The notes under the pieces are model-generated. The model did not search any database. It worked only from the letters and a program-made list of their open reading frames with translations, and had not been told where the DNA came from. A stretch of DNA of 64,000 nucleotides from NCBI RefSeq assembly GCF_020400585.1, contig NZ_JAINVF010000027.1:34789-98788 (forward strand). The letters are read 5' to 3'. A program made the position numbers and the translations under genes. Origin of the DNA: Streptomyces sp. NK08204. GTDB taxonomy: Bacteria; Actinomycetota; Actinomycetes; Streptomycetales; Streptomycetaceae. Each line of letters starts with the position of its first letter. Position 1 is the stretch's first letter. Positions 35,381 to 42,074 of the stretch are shown one piece after another.

Positions 35381-35668
35381 TTAACCAGATGTCGTTCCCG
35401 GCCCCCGGTGTTCGGCCGCGATACCGAACCGCTGCCGCCCTGTCCGCTGAGCGGACGCCGCCTCGCGCACCGCGGACACGGAACTGATCACCTGCTCCTC
35501 GGCCGGGTCGCCGAGGGCGTCGAGCCGCTCCAGGTCGGCGGCGGAGACCAGCGCGACCAGGGGCTTGCCGTGCCGGGTCACGACGACGCGCTCGCCGCCG
35601 TAGACCACCCGGTTGATCAGGTCGGCGAGTTCAGCCCTGGCTTGCGTCACCGGAATCTCGTAGGCCAT
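35381..35668 (-). CDS. Phd/YefM-family antitoxin, no toxin gene adjacent
   Basis: A 95-residue protein with the Phd/YefM N-terminal DNA-binding domain: MAYEIPVTQARAELADLINRVVYGGERVVVTRHGKPLVALVSAADLERL. The C-terminal half is short, charged and Gln/Arg-rich, as expected for a toxin-binding tail. No RelE/ParE/Doc toxin follows; next on this strand is ureA, 165 nt on. It may be a solitary regulator. Overlapping palindromes (35678-35699) directly upstream could be its operator. Confidence 0.8.
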   Translation of the reverse strand: MAYEIPVTQARAELADLINRVVYGGERVVVTRHGKPLVALVSAADLERLDALGDPAEEQVISSVSAVREAASAQRTGRQRFGIAAEHRGPGTTSG

Positions 35669-35677
35669 ACCCCCATC

Positions 35678-35699
35678 GTACGTGACGTACATCCTGTAC
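35678..35699. promoter_or_regulatory. Overlapping palindromic operators between the Phd gene and clpP
   Basis: Two palindromes share a central GTAC: GTACGTGACGTAC (35678-35690) and GTACATCCTGTAC (35687-35699). They lie 10 nt before the Phd start and about 90 nt before the divergent clpP gene. Phd antitoxins autorepress by binding such sites; this is inference from position. Confidence 0.5.
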
Positions 35700-35790
35700 A
35701 TTTTTTACGGATACCAGCCGGACGGCGGGCCGCCAAGCCCTGCCGCGAGGAACGCGAGGAACGCGAGGAACGCGAGGAAGAGGTACGCCC

Positions 35791-36417
35791 ATGACCCGAC
35801 CGTCGGCACGTCATGTCCTGCCCGAGTTCAGCGAGCGCACAGGGACGGGCCACCGCACGCTCGACCCGTACGCCCGGCTCTTCGAGGACCGGATCGTCTT
35901 CCTCGGTACACGACTCGACGACACGACGGCCAACGACGTGACGGCTCAGTTCATGTACCTGGAACACGTGGCCCCGGAGCGGGAGATCGCGCTGTACATC
36001 AACTCGCCGGGCGGCTCGTTCGCCGCGATGGCCGCGATCTACGACACGCTGCGGTACGTCAGTTGCGAGGTGGCGACCTACTGCCTCGGGCAGGCCGCCG
36101 GGACCGCCGCGGTCCTGCTCGCGGCCGGATCCCCGGGCAGGCGGTTCGCGCTGCCGGGAGCGCGCATGGTGCTCGAGCAGCCGGCCTTCGAAGAGCCGGT
36201 GAGGGGGATGCCGAGCGACCTCGCCGTGCAGGCCGCGGAGTTGGAGCGGGTCCGCGCCCGGATGGCGGAGATGCTCGTGCGGCACACCGGCCGCACGGCG
36301 GAACAGGTCGACCGGGATCTGGAGCGCGACCTGGTCCTGGACGCCCCGGCGGCGCTGGAGTACGGGCTGGTGGACGCTGTCGTGCCGAGCCGCGGGGACA
36401 CGCCGAAGGAGGGGTGA
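35791..36417 (+). CDS. ClpP-like protein lacking the catalytic Ser and His
   Basis: A 208-residue ClpP-fold protein that keeps the core: DIVFLGTRLDD-like strand, YINSPGGSFAAMAAIYDT (oxyanion block), and ERDLVLDAPAALEYGLVD. The nucleophile motif GQAAS is GQAAG (Gly104 replaces Ser), and the usual RxMIHQP is RMVLEQP (Glu129 replaces the catalytic His); Asp180 is kept. It therefore cannot act as a Ser protease. Catalytically dead ClpP paralogues (ClpR) assemble with active ClpP in plastids and other bacteria, so a structural or regulatory subunit is likely. The gene is followed after 6 nt by a small gene. Confidence 0.9.
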   Translation: MTRPSARHVLPEFSERTGTGHRTLDPYARLFEDRIVFLGTRLDDTTANDVTAQFMYLEHVAPEREIALYINSPGGSFAAMAAIYDTLRYVSCEVATYCLGQAAGTAAVLLAAGSPGRRFALPGARMVLEQPAFEEPVRGMPSDLAVQAAELERVRARMAEMLVRHTGRTAEQVDRDLERDLVLDAPAALEYGLVDAVVPSRGDTPKEG

Positions 36418-36423
36418 GGGCCG

Positions 36424-36723
36424 ATGCTGCCACCGGAGCTGCCGCCACTGCCCGCGCTGACACGCGCGGAGGGCGAACTGATCGACCGTTATCTGGAGAC
36501 GGTCGACCTTCTGGGCCGGATCAACCCCGCGCACCGCGGTGACACCTACCGCGGCCTGCGGGCGGCCCAGGCCCTGGTGCGCAAGGCGGCCGAACTGCGC
36601 GACGCCCTGGCCCTGATGCACCAGCGTGGTGAGACGGAGTTGCACGGGGAGACCCTGACGCGGGCGTTGCGGGTGCTCGACGGCGAACGGCGCACCGCAC
36701 GGGTCGCGCTGCCGCCTGGTTGA
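36424..36723 (+). CDS. Hypothetical 99-aa protein coupled to the ClpP-like gene
   Basis: A 99-residue, mostly alpha-helical, charged protein. The helix 12-60 (LTRAEGELIDRYLETVDLL, RGDTYRGLRAAQALVRKAAELRDAL) looks amphipathic, with possible coiled-coil character. It starts 6 nt after the clpP stop behind a GGAGG site, so it is almost certainly co-expressed and may bind the ClpP-like subunit. I do not recognise the family. Confidence 0.6.
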   Translation: MLPPELPPLPALTRAEGELIDRYLETVDLLGRINPAHRGDTYRGLRAAQALVRKAAELRDALALMHQRGETELHGETLTRALRVLDGERRTARVALPPG

Positions 36724-37014
36724 AACGGCCCGAACGACGGACCCACGGCCGGCGTATTCGCGTGTCTTTTTGCGGTCCCGGCCGTGCTCTGCCGACTTGC
36801 GCGCGATGTCCCTTCGACGACCCCACGAAGGTGCTCCGCCCCAGGTCGGGGGATGTGCAAGGAAACTGACGACGACTCGAACGCATTACTGCCGACCCGA
36901 ACGGGTGAGTGGTGAGTAACGCCACAAAGCCCTGGATGCACTGGGATTTTCGGACATCCGTGGGTGAAGATCCCTGTCCGACGACAAGCCCCCGCCACAG
37001 CGGCGGGGCGGTCC
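36724..37014. other. Intergenic region with several hairpins, upstream of the riboswitch
   Basis: It contains an inverted repeat CACGGCCGG...CCGGCCGTG (near 36744 and 36779), a 7-bp hairpin at 36990-37008 (arms CCCCGCC/GGCGGGG), and an inverted repeat CGGACA/TGTCCG (about 36953 and 36976). Some of these may terminate the clpP transcript. A short stretch (36889-36950) looks a little like 16S rRNA helix 6 but is not an rRNA gene. The promoter of the cell-wall hydrolase should lie here. Confidence 0.5.
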
Positions 37015-37236
37015 GGGCGGACGCCGAATCCTGCCGCCGCCCGGACGACCGGTCGACAGGAGTGGATCGGCAGGAGTGGAGGACCCAGGCAAGGCGGGTT
37101 GCCGGGACAGATGTTCGTCCGTGGACACGGACGGACGGAGGTCCGGGAGCCCTTGGGGTGAAGCCGCGGCAACGCGGCCGGGCAACTTCGCCAGCCCGAA
37201 TCCGACAGGTCATCCTTCACAGGCGGCTGACGAAGG
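37015..37236 (+). ncRNA. c-di-AMP (ydaO-yuaA) riboswitch in the leader of the NlpC/P60 gene
   Basis: The region has the actinobacterial ydaO landmarks in order: GCCGAATCCTGCCG with its partner CGGCAGGA (37069-37076), GGACCCAGG, then TTGGGGTGAAG, and near the 3' end CCCGAATCCGACAGGTCA with a closing ...CAGGCGG. In Streptomyces such leaders sit before resuscitation-promoting factors and cell-wall hydrolases, as here. An upstream strand (37011-37020) pairs perfectly with 37037-37046, and the 3' half-stem CAGGAGTGGA is duplicated (37057 and 37071), both possible alternatives to the aptamer fold. c-di-AMP is expected to turn expression off. Boundaries are approximate. Confidence 0.75.
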
Positions 37237-37243
37237 GTGGCGC

Positions 37244-37717
37244 ATGTCTGCGTTCAATCGTGTCCCGTCGCTGATGGCCCGGGCCGGCACGGCCTCGGTC
37301 CTCACCCTCGCCGCCGTGGGCAGCACGATCACGGTCCCGGGGCTGTCCGCCGACGCCTCGGCCGCGACCATGGCGACCAAGGCACTGCGGATCGCGGCCT
37401 CCAAGAAGGGCGCCCCGTACCAGTGGGGCGGCACCGGGCCGCGCAGGTTCGACTGCTCCGGGCTGACGCTCTACTCGTTCAAGAAGGCGGGCAAGCGCCT
37501 GCCGCGCACGGCCGCCCAGCAGTACAACAAGACGCGCCACGTCTCGGCCCGCCACCGCAGGGCGGGCGACCTGGTGTTCTTCCACATGGGTTCGAGCATC
37601 TACCACGTCGGCATCTACGCCGGCCACGGGAAGATCTGGCACGCCCCCAAGACGGGTGACGTGGTGAAGCTCGAGAGGATCTGGTCCCGGAGCGTCTGGT
37701 ACGGCCGCGTCAGGTGA
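37244..37717 (+). CDS. Secreted NlpC/P60 peptidoglycan hydrolase
   Basis: A 157-residue exported endopeptidase. A signal peptide ends near residue 43 (...ADASAAT). The NlpC/P60 domain follows with catalytic Cys in RFDCSGLTLYSF, His in SIYHVGIYAG and a polar third residue in KIWHAPK. It cuts peptide stems of peptidoglycan, probably in growth or spore resuscitation. The ATG is 8 nt beyond the riboswitch. It converges on the HATPase gene, 57 nt away. Confidence 0.92.
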   Translation: MSAFNRVPSLMARAGTASVLTLAAVGSTITVPGLSADASAATMATKALRIAASKKGAPYQWGGTGPRRFDCSGLTLYSFKKAGKRLPRTAAQQYNKTRHVSARHRRAGDLVFFHMGSSIYHVGIYAGHGKIWHAPKTGDVVKLERIWSRSVWYGRVR

Positions 37718-37774
37718 CCCACCCCCGCCTCGGTGGGCGGGCACCGGCAGGCGCCGGCCGCCCTCCCGCCGAAG

Positions 37775-38233
37775 CTACGGCTCCTGCTGTCCGGCCGCCG
37801 TGGCCGGCTCGGCCGGGACGGCCCACGGGAGTTCGATCGAGACTGTCTTGCCGCCCGCACGGGTGGGGCGGACGCGGAGTTTCCCGCCGCACTCGGCGGT
37901 GAGCCAGCGGATGATGACCAGGCCGCGGCCGTTGTCCTGCTGGACCGCGGCGGGCAGTCTCTTCGGAAGGCGCGGATGACTGTCCGTGACGCCGATGCGC
38001 AGCCGTTCGTCACGGTCCAGCGCGAGGTCGACCGTGAAGGTGGGCGACTGGCCGAAGGTGTGCTGTACGGCGTTCGTGGCGAGTTCTGAGACGATGAGCC
38101 GCACGGTGTGCGCCACGTCGCTGTCCGACGGCAGACCCCACTCGACGAGGGTGTCCACGACGTAGGAGCGGGCCGCACGGACCGAGGCCGGATCGCTCGG
38201 CAGAATGACGGATGCTTCCAGATGGTCTGCCAT
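37775..38233 (-). CDS. RsbW-like ATP-binding protein (anti-sigma/HATPase_c_2)
   Basis: A 152-residue protein with the GHKL fold of anti-sigma kinases: LIVSELATNAVQHT (N-box), RIGVTDSHPRLP, DNGRGLVIIRWL (G2-like). The ATG at 38233 gives a standard-length domain; an upstream TTG-started extension is unlikely. It is divergent from the XRE regulator gene, an arrangement repeated many times in Streptomyces (AbaA/WhiJ-like loci). It may bind a sigma or anti-anti-sigma factor or serve the adjacent XRE protein. Confidence 0.88.
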   Translation of the reverse strand: MADHLEASVILPSDPASVRAARSYVVDTLVEWGLPSDSDVAHTVRLIVSELATNAVQHTFGQSPTFTVDLALDRDERLRIGVTDSHPRLPKRLPAAVQQDNGRGLVIIRWLTAECGGKLRVRPTRAGGKTVSIELPWAVPAEPATAAGQQEP

Positions 38234-38360
38234 GGCGACGTCGCCCCTTTCCCGCGGGACCGGAGTCCGACATGGAGCGGATGGTTCGAGTACGGTCCCG
38301 GACTGGTGCTTCCTTGCCAGACTGCCATTACCAGGCCGGTCAGGGGAGCGATCCACCAAG

Positions 38361-38370
38361 ATATGCATAT
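38361..38370. promoter_or_regulatory. AT-rich palindrome in the HATPase/XRE divergent promoter
   Basis: Perfect 10-bp palindrome ATATGCATAT within a larger imperfect one, in a very GC-rich background, 75 nt before the XRE gene. Likely a binding site or promoter element for the divergent pair. Confidence 0.4.
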
Positions 38371-38445
38371 ATCTGTCGCTCAAAGCGGTGAACTCTGCGA
38401 CGGCAGACCGTATTTGGGCGGCTCGGAAGGAGTAAGGAGGAGCCC

Positions 38446-39312
38446 ATGCAGAACGGTCCCGCGGTGCGCCGCCGAAAACTGGGCGCCGAACTGCGCACGT
38501 TGCGCACCGAGGCTGGGCTCACGAGCGGTGAGGCCGCCCGACTGGTGGGCTGGCACCAGTCGAAGGTGAGCCGTATCGAGACCGGCGCCAGCGGCGTGAA
38601 ACCGGCCGATGTGCGGTTACTCCTCGACGCGTACGCGGTGCATGACGCCCAACTACGCGAGTTACTGCTGTTGTTGGCAGGAGCCGAGGACAACACGGGC
38701 GGCGCCCGCGACCGCTGGTGGCACGCCTACCGCGGGGTGCTGCCGCCCGCCTACCGCGATTTCATCAGCCTGGAGTCGCAGGCGAGAACCATGCGCACCC
38801 TGGAGACCACGGTGGTCCCCGGCCTCCTCCAGACGCCCGAGTACGCCCGTGCGGTGACCCGGGCGGCCGTGAAGAGCCTGGACGACAAGGCCCTGGACGC
38901 GCTCGTGGAAGTGCGTCTGGCCAGGCAGGACGTGCTGCACTCGGATCCGCCGCTGCGCCTGGAGGCCGTACTGGACGAGGCGGTGCTCAGGCGCGAGGTC
39001 GGCGGCCCGGAGGTGATGGCCCGGCAACTGGAGCGGCTGTTGCAAGCGGCGCGCCTTCCCCAGGTACGGGTCCAGGTGCTGCCGTTCGGGGCCGGAGCAC
39101 ATGTCGGCCTCACCGGGCCTTTCGTAATCTTCTCATTTCCGAGCACATCTGATCTGGACGTGGTTGTTCTCGACCAGTTGACGAGTAGCCTCTATCTGGA
39201 GCGGAAAGAAGACCTCGTGGCTTATTCGGAGGCCTTCAACTCCCTTCGGATCAACGCCCTTTCACCCGAGGAATCGTTGGATTACATCGCCGCGATAGGT
39301 GACGGCGCATAA
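38446..39312 (+). CDS. XRE-family regulator with DUF5753 domain (WhiJ-like)
   Basis: A 288-residue regulator. Residues 8-70 form the helix-turn-helix (LGAELRTLRTEAGLTSGEAARLVGWHQSKVSRIETG). Residues 100-280 form DUF5753 (FISLESQARTMRTLETTVVPGLLQTPEYARAV; VQVLPFGAGAHVGLTGPFVIFSFP). It works with the DUF397 protein encoded 9 nt downstream and the divergent HATPase; in Streptomyces these trios affect development and antibiotic production. An AGGAGG site precedes the ATG. Confidence 0.93.
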   Translation: MQNGPAVRRRKLGAELRTLRTEAGLTSGEAARLVGWHQSKVSRIETGASGVKPADVRLLLDAYAVHDAQLRELLLLLAGAEDNTGGARDRWWHAYRGVLPPAYRDFISLESQARTMRTLETTVVPGLLQTPEYARAVTRAAVKSLDDKALDALVEVRLARQDVLHSDPPLRLEAVLDEAVLRREVGGPEVMARQLERLLQAARLPQVRVQVLPFGAGAHVGLTGPFVIFSFPSTSDLDVVVLDQLTSSLYLERKEDLVAYSEAFNSLRINALSPEESLDYIAAIGDGA

Positions 39313-39321
39313 GGAGGCACC

Positions 39322-39543
39322 ATGTCGGAACTGCCTCGGAACGTCCCGATCAGTACCGATCTGCATGTGCAATGGATGCGCAGCAGCTACAGCACGGGAG
39401 CGAACAACTGCGTGGAGACGGCCCGGCCGCAGGACTGTCGCCGGGCCGCACTGCTCGCCGTCCGCGACTCCAAGAACCCGGCCGGACCCGCGCTGCTCTT
39501 CTCCCCCGCAAGCTGGGCGGTCTTCGTGGCCGCGCTCCGCTGA
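39322..39543 (+). CDS. DUF397 domain protein
   Basis: A 73-residue protein. The DUF397 core is visible: WMRSSYSTGANNCVETA, then VAVRDSKNP-like AVRDSKNPAGPALLF and SWAVFVAAL. These small proteins pair with XRE/DUF5753 regulators and may modulate them; the gene is 9 nt after the regulator gene and has its own GGAGG site. Confidence 0.92.
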   Translation: MSELPRNVPISTDLHVQWMRSSYSTGANNCVETARPQDCRRAALLAVRDSKNPAGPALLFSPASWAVFVAALR

Positions 39544-39589
39544 CCGGATCCGCACACCCGCGCGCGAAGCCCGGCCGTGTCACGCCGAC

Positions 39590-40717
39590 TCATGGTCGCG
39601 TTTCGCCGATGACCCGTACAGCGCGTTCGATCTCGGACCCGGAGAGGTCCGCGCGGGCGGTCAGCCGCAGCCGCGAGATGCCGTCGGGCACGGAAGGAGG
39701 ACGGAAGCAGCCCACGGCGAGACCTGCCAGGCGGCAGTCGGCCGCCCAGCGCACGGCGCTCTCCGGGGACGGGGCCCGCACCGAGACCACCGCGGCGTCC
39801 GGACGTACCGCCTCCAGACCCGCGGCGGTCAGCCGTCCGTACAGTTCCGCGGCCACCTCACGGGCCCGTGCCGCCCGCTGCGGCTCACGGCGCAGCAGGC
39901 GCAGCGCCGCCAGCGCCGCGCCTGCGGCGGCGGGGGCCAGGCCGGTGTCAAAAATGAACGTCCGGGCCGCGTTGACCAGGTGGTCGATCACCCGGGCCGG
40001 GCCCAGCACCACCCCGCCCTGGCTGCCCAGCGACTTGGACAGGGTGGCCGTGACGACCACGTCGTCGGCGCCCGCGAGCCCGGCCGCGTACGGGGCTCCC
40101 TGGCCGCCGTCCCCCAGTACGCCGAGTCCGTGGGCGTCGTCCACGACCAGCCCGGCGCCGTGCTCCCGGCACGCCTCGGCCAGTTCGGCCAGCGGGGCCG
40201 CGTCGCCGTCGACGGAGAACACGGTGTCGGAGACGGCGATCGCCGGTCCCTGGTGCGTGCTCAGTGCCTTGCTCACGGCCTCCGGGTCCGCGTGCCCCAC
40301 CACCTGCGTGCCGCCCCGGGCGAGCCGGCAGCCGTCGATCAGCGAGGCGTGGTTGCCCGCGTCGGAGACGATCAGCGAGCCGTGCGGGCCCAGCGCGGTC
40401 ACCGCGGCCAGATTGGCGGCGTAACCGGACGAAAAGACCAAAGCCGCTTCGAAGCCGCAGAACTCCGCCAGTTCGCGCTCCAGCCGGGTGTGGAGTTCGG
40501 TGGTGCCGGTGACGAGCCGGGAGCCGGTGGAGCCGCCGCCCCACACCCGGGCGGCCTCGGCGGCGCCCTCGGTGACCTCGGGGTGGTGGGCGAGGCCCAG
40601 GTAGTCGTTGCTCGCCAGGTCCAGCAGCGGCGAGTCGGCCGGGCGCGGGCGCAGCGTACGTACGAGTCCGGCGCGGCGGCGCGCCTCGGCCTGCTCGTCG
40701 ATCCAGCCGAACGCCAT
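39590..40717 (-). CDS. bioF: 8-amino-7-oxononanoate synthase
   Basis: A 375-residue PLP enzyme that condenses pimeloyl-ACP/CoA with alanine in biotin synthesis. Seen: SNDYLGLAHHP, GGGSTGSRLVTG, SSGYAANLA, VVDDAHGLGVLG (PLP Asp/His) and the Schiff-base Lys in ATLSKSLGSQGG. It is divergent from bioBAD, with 148 nt between. The C-terminus ends close to the DUF397 gene. Confidence 0.95.
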   Translation of the reverse strand: MAFGWIDEQAEARRRAGLVRTLRPRPADSPLLDLASNDYLGLAHHPEVTEGAAEAARVWGGGSTGSRLVTGTTELHTRLERELAEFCGFEAALVFSSGYAANLAAVTALGPHGSLIVSDAGNHASLIDGCRLARGGTQVVGHADPEAVSKALSTHQGPAIAVSDTVFSVDGDAAPLAELAEACREHGAGLVVDDAHGLGVLGDGGQGAPYAAGLAGADDVVVTATLSKSLGSQGGVVLGPARVIDHLVNAARTFIFDTGLAPAAAGAALAALRLLRREPQRAARAREVAAELYGRLTAAGLEAVRPDAAVVSVRAPSPESAVRWAADCRLAGLAVGCFRPPSVPDGISRLRLTARADLSGSEIERAVRVIGETRP

Positions 40718-40779
40718 GAGTCCTCCGGGGCCTTTGTAGGTATTGAACAGACCCTAACCGGGACGCCCGGCCGCCCAGG

Positions 40780-40797
40780 GTGTGGCAATACCCACAC
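40780..40797. promoter_or_regulatory. Inverted repeat in the bioF/bioB divergent promoter
   Basis: 6-bp arms GTGTGG / CCACAC with a 6-nt CAATAC spacer, near the middle of the 148-nt divergent region. It could be the operator of a biotin regulator, though it does not match the BioQ half-site I recall (GAAC/GTTC type). Confidence 0.35.
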
Positions 40798-40865
40798 GCC
40801 GATCCGCCTTCGTTGTGCAAACTCACATTGGCCCGGGGCGCTCCCGTAAGACAGGATCGGACCTC

Positions 40866-42074
40866 ATGGACCTGCTGAACACGCTGGTGGACAAGGGGCT
40901 TCGGCGCGAACTGCCGACCCGCGAGGAAGCACTCGCCGTACTGGCCACCTCCGACGACGACCTGCTCGATGTGGTGGCCGCGGCCGGCAAGGTGCGCCGG
41001 CACTGGTTCGGCCGGCGCGTGAAACTCAACTACCTGGTCAACCTCAAGTCCGGCCTGTGCCCCGAGGACTGCTCCTACTGCTCCCAGCGCCTCGGCTCCG
41101 AGGCCGGGATCCTGAAGTACACCTGGCTCAAGCCCGACGAGGCCTCGAAGGCCGCCGCCGCGGGTCTGGCCGGCGGTGCCAAGCGCGTGTGCCTGGTGGC
41201 GAGCGGACGCGGCCCGACGGACCGGGACGTGGACCGGGTCTCCGCGACGATCAAGGCGATCAAGGACCAGAACGAGAGCGTCGAGGTGTGCGCCTGCCTC
41301 GGCCTGCTCTCCGACGGTCAGGCCGAGCGGCTGCGCGAGGCCGGCGCCGACGCCTACAACCACAACCTCAACACCTCCGAGGCCACGTACGGGGACATCA
41401 CCACGACCCACACGTACGCCGATCGGGTGGACACCGTCCAGAAGGCGCACGCGGCCGGCCTGTCCGCCTGCTCCGGTCTGATCGCGGGCATGGGCGAGAG
41501 CGACGAGGACCTGGTGGACGTGGTCTTCTCGCTGCGCGAGCTGGACCCGGACTCGGTGCCGGTGAACTTCCTGATCCCGTTCGAGGGCACCCCGCTGGCC
41601 AAGGAGTGGAACCTCACCCCGCAGCGCTGCCTGCGCATCCTGGCGATGGTCCGCTTCGTCTGCCCCGACGTGGAGGTGCGCATCGCGGGCGGCCGTGAGG
41701 TCCACCTGCGCACGATGCAGCCCCTCGCGCTGAACCTGGCCAACTCCATCTTCCTCGGCGACTACCTGACGAGCGAGGGCCAGGCCGGCAAGGCCGACCT
41801 GGAGATGATCGCGGACGCCGGTTTCGAGGTGGAGGGCGCCGGCGAGGTCACGCTGCCGGAGCACCGGGCGGACGTCCGGCGCGGCGGGTGCGGCTCGCAC
41901 GCCGAGGCCGGATGCGGCTCGCACGAGAGCGCCGGATGCGGGTCCGTGTGCGGCTCGCACGAGGGCCAGGACGTGTCCGGTACGGCGTCCGTGCCGGCGG
42001 CGAACGAGCCGCGCACCGACCTCGTCGCCGTCCGCCGCCGGGGCGCCGGAACGGACCTCGCGCCCAATGCCTGA
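40866..42074 (+). CDS. bioB: Biotin synthase with Cys/His-rich C-terminal tail
   Basis: A 402-residue radical SAM enzyme that inserts sulfur into dethiobiotin. The [4Fe-4S]-binding CxxxCxxC motif is in SGLCPEDCSYCSQR; other blocks are YNHNLNTSEATYGD and VRIAGGREVHLR (Arg ligand of the [2Fe-2S] cluster). The family normally ends near residue 330; here about 65 extra residues follow, with repeated GCGSH units (residues about 340-368: five Cys and three His) and a charged end. The first ATG with a good context is 40866. It overlaps bioA by 8 nt. Confidence 0.95.
   Translation: MDLLNTLVDKGLRRELPTREEALAVLATSDDDLLDVVAAAGKVRRHWFGRRVKLNYLVNLKSGLCPEDCSYCSQRLGSEAGILKYTWLKPDEASKAAAAGLAGGAKRVCLVASGRGPTDRDVDRVSATIKAIKDQNESVEVCACLGLLSDGQAERLREAGADAYNHNLNTSEATYGDITTTHTYADRVDTVQKAHAAGLSACSGLIAGMGESDEDLVDVVFSLRELDPDSVPVNFLIPFEGTPLAKEWNLTPQRCLRILAMVRFVCPDVEVRIAGGREVHLRTMQPLALNLANSIFLGDYLTSEGQAGKADLEMIADAGFEVEGAGEVTLPEHRADVRRGGCGSHAEAGCGSHESAGCGSVCGSHEGQDVSGTASVPAANEPRTDLVAVRRRGAGTDLAPNA

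Noticed and set aside
36909..37274. 121-codon plus-strand frame over the riboswitch
   Set aside because: It overlaps the aptamer and the start of the NlpC/P60 gene, and its sequence is dominated by RNA-structure elements.
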